From: Eustoma russellianum
Lineage: Eukaryota; Streptophyta; Magnoliopsida; Gentianales; Gentianaceae
Assembly: GCA_036186865.1 (NCBI GenBank)
Contig: AP025047.1
Coordinates: 29,504,822-29,568,821 of the forward strand
DNA length: 64,000 nt
Direction: 5' to 3'
A model generated the notes under the pieces. It had not been told where the DNA came from. It made no database searches and saw nothing but the letters and a program-made list of their open reading frames with translations. The position numbers and the translations under genes were made by a program. Positions 55,728 through 64,000 of the stretch are shown here, in pieces; positions within the stretch are counted from its first letter, which is position 1, and each line of letters opens with the position of its first letter.

Positions 55728-57201
55728 TAGGGATCAAGACAATAGTAGCTGAGGCTACCTGCTTAGGCAGCATGACCCCTAAGAAAAATTCATGTATTGC
55801 CTTGAAAACATCAATGTGTATAAGCTCATAGAAAGAGCCTGGGTATCCATCAGGACCGGCTACACTGGTTGGGCTAAGATCCCACACAGCTACGCAAACC
55901 TCCCGTATTGTTGGCATTGCCTGTAGCATAGCATTGTCGTCATCAGTTAATATGGCTGTGATATGCTGTAATATCGCCGCTCTATCATCCACGGGCTCTG
56001 CCAAAAATAAAGAAGAAAAATAATTAACTGCATCTATTTCAATGTCCGCACTTAACTCACATATAACACCATCTTGCCGCGATATCCCTCCAATACAAAG
56101 TCGGCGCTCCTTATCCTTCACTGTTTGATGATAGAAAGCGGTGTTTGCATCTCCTTATTTGAGCCATTTTGTATTTGCCTTCTGCTTCCAATAAAGAAAT
56201 GCCCGTGCTTGCGCCTGCCTTAGTTGTGCAACGCCCTGATGATATAATTCTCTGGTAACCTCCGATGGAGAAGTATCATAGTGTCTCTCCCGTCGCAGTA
56301 CCTGCTCTTCTGCCTATGCAACCGCATCAAAAACATTTCCAAATACCTCTTTGTTCCATCTTTTTAAATGATATCGCAGACGTCGCAGTTTATCAAAAAC
56401 CCCCACTTGCCGCAAATAGTAGGGAACGATTGCCACCGATGCGGAACAAATGCGTCAAAATCTGGATGATGAGTCCAGACATCCAGATATCTGAAAGCCG
56501 CAGGCAGACGCGGTGGGGCATACTCACATGTCAAATAAAGAGGATAATGATCCGATGTTGCTTTGGATAAGTGTTGATAATGTAACACCATGAATAGATC
56601 TATAAAAGATGAAGAGCAAAGATAGCGGTCCAATCTTCGCCCAACCAGCCCTAAACCACGTCCATCACACCAAGTATAAGAAGAGCTCTGATACGATATC
56701 TCTTGTAATCTGCAATTCGAAATAAAGTCATTGAAATCCTATAGTGATCTTAAGGAGCAGGATGATCGTCCCTTGTGTTCCTCAAACGAGCGAAAAGTGT
56801 TAAAATCCCCCCAGTAGCCATGGGATGTTTATGGTAGAACATATCAATTGAAGATCTGCCCATAGTGGCCACCGTGCTACCACTTAATGCTGCCCATATA
56901 CTACTGTCAACCAAAATATGTCTCCCGTTGCTAACCATTTCAACTTTAGAGAATGATTATGTAGTCCCGCCCGCTCGTCTTCCAGAGATAATAACGTGTC
57001 CTTCCAAAAAAACCAAATATGATCATCACAGGTAGACAAAGCTCTTGAAAAGCCAAAATGCAAGCGATAAAAAGTCAATAAAGAAACCCTTGCCTTTGGC
57101 TCAATAACTATGAAGACATGCAAATGATAACGTTTGATCAACGACTGAAGCCTATTCATTGAGGTACGTATACCTCGTACATTCCATGTCAATATCTTCA
57201 T
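55728..57201 (-). pseudogene. LINE-1 ORF2, N-terminal part: endonuclease and start of RT
   Basis: ATG 57201 opens MKILTWNVRGIRTSMNRLQS, the start of the APE-type endonuclease, with Asn in TWN and Glu in VIEPKA as catalytic positions. The domain continues through GDFNTF and RRLDRYLCSS text to SDHYPLYL near 56530, across several frame changes. The RT N-terminal region follows: AVNYFSSLF, DLSPTSVAGPDGYPGSFY, ATIVLIPK. It is cut at 55727 by the Sirevirus and continues at 38619. Frame changes near 56938, 56633 and 56160 show it is inactive. Confidence 0.9.
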
Positions 57202-57230
57202 TAAGATAGAGCATCAAAAGAATTAGAGAG

Positions 57231-58514
57231 ATGAGCGGCATGTAAGCTTGTTATACAAGGCGAGGTTGGCACTGCCTGTTGAATCGGCATAATATTCTGG
57301 GCGGACCACCCTCTTGAACCATAGATGCTTCTGTGTGAGATGTCTCCACACGACTTGTATCAAGAAATGTTGCCTGAAATAAATTTGCCATGGAATCATA
57401 GATATCCCTATCATGTGCATCCAGTTGATTGATATTAAATGGGAGGATCAATTCAATATCCGAAAAAGCAGATACATCTGGGTTTATTGGAAGATCACAC
57501 AGAATGCAGTCATCTACTCCACGCAAACACGATATATCCGGGGTATGAGAGACTGATCCCGTAACATAGAGATCAGGCGTTAACGGCTAATTATTTTGAG
57601 ATGTCTATGGCGTCTGAGCTGCAGAATGCGGAGATGACAGAGGCATCTGCTCAACCGAAACCTCTGCTAAGGGAAGCGACTGAGGTGGATTCTTCTTAGG
57701 CTTCCACCGTTGCTTTTTGCCAACCTAAGTTCGGCGTTGTAAACGATCCGAAGGTGGAGACGCATCCGACTTGGATTTACCACAGTCAACCAAAAGATGT
57801 CCCAATCGATAGCAACCAGAGTAATATGATGGGAGGCCCTCGTAGTCAACCTGCTGCATGAGTACTTTGCTGGGCCTTGAATATAAATCGATGCGGCAGC
57901 TCTTGTGAGACATCTATTTCCACACATATGCGTGTGACAGACGACCGAATTGCAGTTGCCGTTGCCGCATCTAGCTTCATGGGCATACCGATCATATGAG
58001 CAATCTGAAAAAGGGCATCTTTCCTATGAAAATGAATGGGCAGGTCAGGGAAGGACACCCATACTGGAACAATGGGCACTTCTATAGCCGGATCATAATC
58101 CGGTGTCCATTTCGTGACACGCATATGATTTCCCAAAATTGTCCAGCTTTGTCGAGAGAAGCAGCGTAGGTAATCCTACTCTTGGTCAAAACTAAGAAGA
58201 ACATGCGTACTATCAAGCACACCTACCGTGACTGATCCAGAAAATCCAATGCGATCCACCGCTGATTGGATTGTCGCGAGTGGAGGTCGGTCGTACCAAA
58301 AAGTGCCTACAAGTGTAAAATGAAATTGTGCAGCCAATGATTGAATTTCTTCATCCGTGAATGTAATCATGGGACTTCCTTTGAAACAATGAATCTGTTT
58401 CGGCACGATTTCTTCTACAACTATTTTGAACAATGACGCAAAAGATTTCTGTGGTGCCAAAACTTTGGTCTCAGGGATCGCATTTTGCTGGGTTTGAGAC
58501 GGCTGAGCTGCCAT
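57231..58514 (-). pseudogene. LINE-1 ORF1: RNA-binding protein (DUF4283 type), broken
   Basis: ATG 58514 opens MAAQPSQTQQNAIPETKV. The DUF4283-like part reads KGSPMITFTDEEIQSLAAQF, GTFWYDRPPL, then in another frame MRVTKWTPDYDPAIEVPIVP and VWVSFPDLPIHFHRKDAL. The zinc knuckle near 57780-57850 reads YYSGCYRLGHLLVDC; the first Cys is replaced by Tyr. A Ser/Pro-rich and acidic tail follows to about 57231. ORF1 normally coats LINE RNA. It lies 30 bp upstream of ORF2 on the same strand, as in plant L1 elements. At least three frameshifts are present. Confidence 0.86.
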
Positions 58515-58690
58515 TGTGCTGATTATCTGTACACGACGAAGCAGAAAGATTGCAGAAGAATAGAGAGGATGGGGAGATCACAGAACGGAAACAAAGAAGG
58601 CTGAGAGGGGTGGCTGGCGACGGCTACGCCTGCCGTCGGGTATCGCAGGAGAGAGATCGCAGCTCCAAAACATCTATGATGTAAATATCA
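58515..58690 (-). other. LINE-1 5' untranslated region
   Basis: Purine/GC-richer sequence upstream of the ORF1 start on the minus strand, ending at the microsatellite. The exact 5' end is not defined. Confidence 0.5.
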
Positions 58691-58693
58691 GGA

Positions 58694-58699
58694 ATATAC

Positions 58700-58730
<31 letters not shown>

Positions 58731-58735
58731 TATAT

Positions 58736-58792
<57 letters not shown>
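58694..58792. repeat. (TA)n/(CA)n microsatellite between two LINEs
   Basis: TA, CA and TA runs of about 100 bp lie between the 5' end of LINE-1 and the 3' end of LINE-2. Confidence 0.95.
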
Positions 58793-58796
<4 letters not shown>

Positions 58797-58799
58797 AAG

Positions 58800-59311
58800 G
58801 AGCAGCGTCTCCTTAATTTTATAAATATGCCCTCACTTATGGCGGAGGAATAACATTATTACAAAGAAAAACATGACACAATAGAATGAAAGAAGATAAT
58901 GGTTGTAAAACAACGCAATTACATTGACGATAACAAAGACAGTGTTCAAAAGGTGCATGATATGCCTCAGTAAAACCTTGGCAGGCAAAACCACCCTTGT
59001 GGATAAAATCCTGCACGAAGGAAAAAGAGTACATATTTACACTCTGTGAAACAATAAATGTGTCCTGTATGCGTTTGCCAAGCTCATAAAGTCGAGGAAG
59101 TGTCTCGCGATCCGCCACATGGATGTCCAGAAACATATATACAAAACCAAGATAACTAGTCGTAAGTATCAGGCGCCATGAAACTATTAAAACTGTGGAA
59201 TATCGATGAAAAAGAATCATACCCAACCTGCTTGCATCCCACAGAATGCAGGCAGTACACAAGATAACTAGTCAATCCCTATAGAAGACTGTCACTGAAG
59301 CCATCATAGAA
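58800..59311 (-). other. LINE-2 3' untranslated region
   Basis: Non-coding sequence after the ORF2 stop. The TA/CA microsatellite at its distal end may derive from the element's tail. Confidence 0.45.
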
Positions 59312-60116
59312 TTACTCATGTCTGAGATGTCCAGTGGTGACATCCAGCGTGATGCAATTGCGAACCAAAGATGGAAGAGTGGTGGAAGTAAAATAAGATG
59401 TTGTTGGTGTAGATAATCCATGTTGTGCCAAATAGTGTGCCACCATGTTGGCTTCACGAAATATGTGCTGAACCATTATGCCGGTGTGCGTAAACAGCGA
59501 ATGAAGTAAGCGGCGGTGAAACTGGCTCGTCATTTGGGTATGCTGACTTATTGCACGAATGACCTGTATGCAGTCAGTTTCTAAAATAATATTGCGATGT
59601 AAAGGCAAAAAATATAAGAGCGCAAAGACTGCAGCTTGTAGCTCAGCCTGTAGGGGAGTACTAGCCTGTAATCTAAAAGATAATGCGCCCATGCAGACAC
59701 CTTCGCTATCACGTAAGATAGCGCCGCCTGCATCAAAATATCTGTCCACTGCAGCATCCGTATTCAGCTTGAATCTACCTGTTGGAGGTACCATCCATGT
59801 CACTACCTGCATCCTTCGGACCCGAAGAGGTGGGAGAATACCCAAAGCCTGTACCGCACTATAACCAGAAGCCAGCTTAGTATTATCGATTGTTTTTGCC
59901 CACAAATAAATGTCTAATCACACAACTGCCATAAGAGAAGCCGTAGAGCAGAAGACTGCATCTCCATATATAAGTGAAGCATAAGCACGCCAAACATTGA
60001 AGGTGATAATGCCGGGAATGACTATCCGCAATACATCTACAAGTGTAGATGAGGAGCCGCGAAAAAACCAAGATAACAAATAAGACCATATATGCGGCAT
60101 AAACAGATTTGGACCA

Positions 60117-60126
60117 TCCACCGTTG
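60117..60126. repeat. 10-bp direct repeat TCCACCGTTG, left copy
   Basis: It flanks the MITE; the same 10 bases are at 60308-60317. Confidence 0.8.
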
Positions 60127-60307
60127 GGAACCAGATCACCTGACCGCCCGCCCTGTGACCTCCCTCGTGACCGCCCGCCACGTGACAACAGGGCGGATAG
60201 TGAGGCTGGGTGGGGGTCACCCGCACCCAGCCCTCACCACCCCCTGCTGCCATGTGGCAGGGGGTTCTTTGTTACCACCCAGCCAGGGGGTCAGGAGATC
60301 CCGTCCG
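60127..60307. mobile_element. GC-rich MITE, probably Mutator-like (181 bp)
   Basis: The left end GGAACCAGATCACCTGACC and the reverse complement of the right end match at 14 of 19 positions, sharing GATC and CCTGACC. The 10-bp flanking repeat fits the 9-10-bp duplications of Mutator-like elements. The insert is far richer in GC than the LINE around it, and the LINE RNase H lead-in text continues on both sides once it is skipped. No coding capacity. Confidence 0.7.
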
Positions 60308-63300
60308 TCCACCGTTGTTGAGTAAAACGTCCAGAGTGGTCTACTAATAGGGTAATGAAGGAAAATATGATCCACCGTTGGTGACGCCTGATTACAGACG
60401 GGGCATATCGTGGGATGAGATGTAAAGTATTGGCCGTTGGCCGATATAGTCTTCCAATGGAAGAGCACGATGATAAAGTTTCCATAGAAAATTAAAGATA
60501 ACTGGATGATGGCGCTTATGCCAAATAAACTGAGCCGATAATGTTGTGGAAGAGAATTACGGCACAAATCACATGCAGAAACCAGTGTAAACTCTCCCAA
60601 CTGAGTTGGTTTCCATATCACATGGGCTCCGTCATAATCACAATACTCCTTACAAAATGCGTGAGTCCGGCAAATAAGTTTCCAGATAGGAGAATCTGGT
60701 AGTCTAGGTCGATAATCACCCCGTATTCCATATTTGGCATGCATAAACCTACTCCAGAGAGTTTGAGCCTGCTAATATTGCCACCACATTCGACAGTAAT
60801 ATGCATCCTGTAAGGCGCTAATATCACGAATACCCAAACCACCCTCCAAACAAGGCTGCCGAATTTTAGACCATGAAACCTAATGTCTTCTCTGACCCCA
60901 ATAAAGACGCGACATTTTCTGCTTTATAATTTTGAAAACTGATTTTGGCAGGCCGCCAGCAGCCATAACATATAATGGTAAAGAAGAAATAACATACCGT
61001 AGTAATACGAGCCTGCCTGCCTGTGAGAGTAACTTGTTATGCCATCCATGCAGTTGTGTGTCAATATGTTCTAGGAGAGCCGTACAATGACCAGTTCGAG
61101 TTATTCCTTTATACAGCATAGATCCAAGATAACGGACAGGGAGATGAGTCGGAAGCATACCCAGAATATCTGAAAAAGCCGCTTGTCGATGCGATGAGAT
61201 ATTGGTAGACGCGATAAATCGGCTCATATTATAATTAACCTTTTGGCCAGAAGCTTTCTCATATGAAGATAAAAAGTTCTGAAATCGCCGTAAAGTCCGT
61301 TTTGTCCCCCGAAGAAAGATAAGAAAATCATTTGCATATGCGAGATGTGTGACATGAAAAGGCATAGGCCTATACGAAAAGGTTGCAATGTATTTGCTAC
61401 CACCAAAGCTTTTAGGTCACGACTAAAACCTTCCGAAGATAATATGAATAATAGTGGAGACGGAGGATCACCTTGCTTCACTCCTCTATAAGGCCGAAAA
61501 TAGGCAGAAGGATTACCGTTAATCAATATAGACAATCTTTTACTGCTCAAATGATTGATGATGATCCAGATAAAAAATGCAGAGAAGCCAAATTTCAAAA
61601 GTAACAATTCTAAATATTCCCAACTGACATGATCAAAGGCCTTCATCATATCCAATTTAAGACATAACTGACTACCTCCTTTGTTTAGATGATCTATAAT
61701 TTCTTGTGCTAACAAGACTTGAGATGATATATCATAGCCTTTCAAGAATCTAGTTCGTTCGGGGGAGATTAATTTAGGAAGTAAAGTGCTCAAGAGCGTG
61801 GCGATTATACGTGTGCAGACCTTGCTAATAAAGTTTGTCAAACATATAGGTCTAAAATCACTGAATGTATGTGACGTTGTCACTTTCGGAAGAAGTGTGA
61901 TCAACGCTCCTGCCATGATCGTTGGTTGTGGTGCACCAAGGAAAAATTCCTGCACTACAATGACCACATCCGTATGTATTATAGACCAACAAGAACGAAA
62001 GAAATTACCGTGATAACCATCTGGTCCTGCAGCACTCTGGGGATCCAGCTGCCAAACCGCATCCTTAATCTCCGTCACTTGTGGGATTTGGGTCATGTAA
62101 AGATTATCAGCGGCGGTGATCGGATGTGGTTTATGTTGCAAAATATGATCATATGCGCCCGTTGGCTCCTTAGCAAATAAGGATGTATAAAAAGAAACTG
62201 CCTCATTCTGAATAGATTCTTGTGTATCACATAAGAGCCCCTCCGACGCATGTAGTTGTTGAATGCGCAGATGCGAACGACGATTTTTAACAACAGAATG
62301 GAAGTACTGTGTATTGGCATCCCCATCACGAAGCCAGCAAATCCTTGCTTTTTGCTTCAAAAACTGAAACTCGTATTTGGTAGCCTGAAGATATTCAGCC
62401 TTCGCACGATGATAGCACATGTGGGTGGTTTCCAATGGATCAAGATCCCATGCGGCTTCTGCACGGCGAACTTCAGATTCTGCATGTTCCACCTGGCTAA
62501 ACATGTTCCCAAATATGTTGTTATTCCAGATTTGTATGTCCTTCGTCAGACGAGATAACTTGATATAAAAACCGTGCATACCACCTGTTGTGGGATAGGA
62601 ATTCCATACTGCCGCAACATATGAATGAAAGACAGAATGAGTGAGCCAAGCATCTAGAAATCGAAAGGGACGGCGTCCTGTGTCTCATGCCTTACCACAT
62701 ATTAGTATTAAAAGAGTGTGATCAGAAGAAATACGCGGTAGATGCGTAAGGCACAGATCAATACATCCTGAAAATGAGAGTTTATGAAGACCCAATCAAG
62801 CTGTCGTTTTACCAAGCCTAAGCCTCGCCTGTCTACCCAAGTATACCAAGGTCCATAAAGTGAATGATTCATCAACGAACAATCCTCAATACGATCACTA
62901 AATTCCTGTAAAGAAGATAATGAGGGCTAAGCGCGACCCTGATGATCATCCAAAGAACGAAAAGTATTAAAGTCGCCACATGTCAACCAAGGAGTATTTA
63001 TTTGTTGTGAATAAGCCTGTAAGGACTCCCATAGATGACGTCAAAGAAGAACAGTGTGACGAGCATAGACCACAGAGCAAGTAAAGACCAAGTTTAGCGA
63101 AATATGACAAAACTACAGATGTAGAATTTGGTCATCATCTTGGATGGAGAATAATCGCAATGCGTGGGATTACCCATAGATCCACATTTTTCTGGACGCC
63201 GATGCATGTGAATTAGAGAAACCCAGGTCCAATCCATATCGAGTGATAGTATCTGAAGGGTGTTTAGGTTCAAGTAACCTCAAAATGTGTAATTTATGTA

Positions 63301-63513
63301 CATGTACCAAGTGATTTAAACGAGCAAAAGAGGTGCGAAGACCCTGGATATTCCATGCCATGATATTCATTGGGAAAGATGAGAGTCACACCCGTGTGAA
63401 TAACGAACCGCACTACGTGCGAGAATTGTTGAGGGCGGCAGCGGAGGGAGATCTTCGTGAGCCCGACGATGGCGATGAGAGACAACTGGAATAAAACCAT
63501 CTACATCTGAGGA

Positions 63514-64000
63514 CTATACCATACGAGATATCAAAATCTCTTCGGATGGAGACGGTGGCAGCAAACTGATTTTACGTGTAATATCATCAGAAACCGGTGG
63601 CAGATTAGAAGGAAGATCAGCTACATTTATCTTGATGTCAGATGAATGTCCCATATCCACAACATCGATATTCGCCTGCACAGGGGGGTATTCAGCATCT
63701 GAACCTAACCTGGAGATATCATGTATATCATCTGGAATTGATAAAGGCACCTCAAGGGGAATGGAAGCGGCGGCCTCTGGAATAGGTGACCGCTGCATAA
63801 TAATTGGTGGGTCCTCTGTAGTTGCAGTAGTTCGACGAGAGTCAGTTTTCTTTGGTGTCCATCGCGTCTGTGGACGTTGTATAGGAGGCGGAGGCGGAGA
63901 TGATTTCTCACAATCACCTGGTGCAAGACCTAGACGTCGACAAGTCGTGCAGAATAATGGCAAATCCTTATAGACTGCTTGTTGCAGAATCATTTTCTGC
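63514..64000 (-). pseudogene. LINE-2 ORF1, C-terminal part
   Basis: The frame from 63993 reads VYKDLPLFCTTCRRLGLAPGDC, a zf-CCHC_4-type knuckle in which the His position is Leu, followed by a Pro/Ser/Thr-rich and acidic tail (SSPPPPPIQRP) ending at 63514. The N-terminal DUF4283 part would lie beyond the window. It sits about 140 bp upstream of ORF2. The visible part has no stop, but completeness cannot be judged. Confidence 0.8.

Larger units (their letters stand above)
59312..63370 (-). pseudogene. LINE-2 ORF2: endonuclease, RT, zf-RVT, RNase H
   Basis: ATG 63370 opens MNIMAWNIQGLRTSFARLNH (endonuclease; Asn in AWN, Glu in LLEPK). The domain continues in broken frames to about 62600. RT is open over 451 codons (62579-61224): WLRDGDANTQYFHSV, AAGPDGYHGNFF, DFRPICLTNFISKV, KLDMMKAFDHVSWEYLELLL, RGVKQGDPPSPLLFIL. 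After a frame change the catalytic motif reads YAND (61327-61338) instead of YADD. The thumb and zf-RVT (CPVCNQASPTVDHIF, about 60400) follow. A MITE at 60127-60307 interrupts the frame. RNase H (KLNTDAAVDRYFDAGGAILR, IILETDCIQ) ends at 59312. The changed Asp alone should abolish polymerase activity. Confidence 0.92.
58800..64000 (-). mobile_element. LINE-2: L1-type retrotransposon, running off the window
   Basis: On the minus strand it has the C-terminal half of ORF1, all of ORF2 (endonuclease, RT, zf-RVT, RNase H) and a 3' untranslated region. It has the same layout as LINE-1 but clearly different sequence. Both elements lie head-to-tail. A 181-bp MITE interrupts ORF2. Confidence 0.9.

Overview
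This is nuclear DNA from a flowering plant, probably a dicot. The evidence is a plant-type NB-LRR (NLR) gene remnant, a broken plant DENN-domain gene resembling SCD1, Ty1/copia retrotransposons primed by initiator-methionine tRNA, and plant L1-type LINEs whose ORF2 ends in an RNase H domain. I find no intact host gene. The window is transposable elements nested in one another and in the wreckage of two host genes. No bacterial genes, CRISPR array or tRNA/rRNA gene was seen.

Layout. 1-3444: 3' end of a copia element (copia-1) with its 3' LTR, abutting an NLR fragment. 3572-12142: a complete copia element (copia-2) inserted in that NLR with target duplication GATCT; the NLR resumes at 12143. 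13238-14428: degenerate exons of the SCD1-like gene (block C, minus strand). 14816-21147: copia-3, with unlike LTRs at its two ends and a 625-bp hAT-type element inside its pol. 22810-27849: SCD1 exon 1 and following exon(s) (block A, minus), with a 3-kb solo Sirevirus LTR in the intron. 28140-32430: degraded, 3'-truncated copia-4. 33258-35560: middle SCD1 exons on the PLUS strand (block B), followed by an inverted piece of the copia-3 LTR. 35920-38619 and 55723-58514: the two halves of LINE-1 (minus), split by a 17.1-kb Sirevirus (38620-55722), which itself contains an antisense gag-only relative (43921-51898). 58800-64000: LINE-2 (minus), running off the window, with a small MULE-like MITE.

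How it fits together. Removing each insertion at its target duplication rejoins the reading frame or gene beneath it (NLR, LINE-1, Sirevirus pol, copia-3 pol), so the order of insertion can be read directly. The three SCD1 blocks are complementary, non-overlapping parts of one protein, but they are out of order and block B is inverted. A 5-bp target duplication (CTACG) and matching LTR ends at 14.8 kb and 35.8 kb show that one edge of this rearrangement lies in the copia-3 LTR family.

Most coding frames carry stops and frameshifts. Several frameshifts are single-base changes in homopolymers, so some may be assembly errors rather than decay. Family assignments were made by eye from motifs and remembered family features; no searches were run. 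I found no clear undescribed gene system. The most interesting items are the SCD1 rearrangement, the three-level nest with a gag-only element, the hybrid Sirevirus 5' LTR, and the repeated palindromes in the Sirevirus LTRs.
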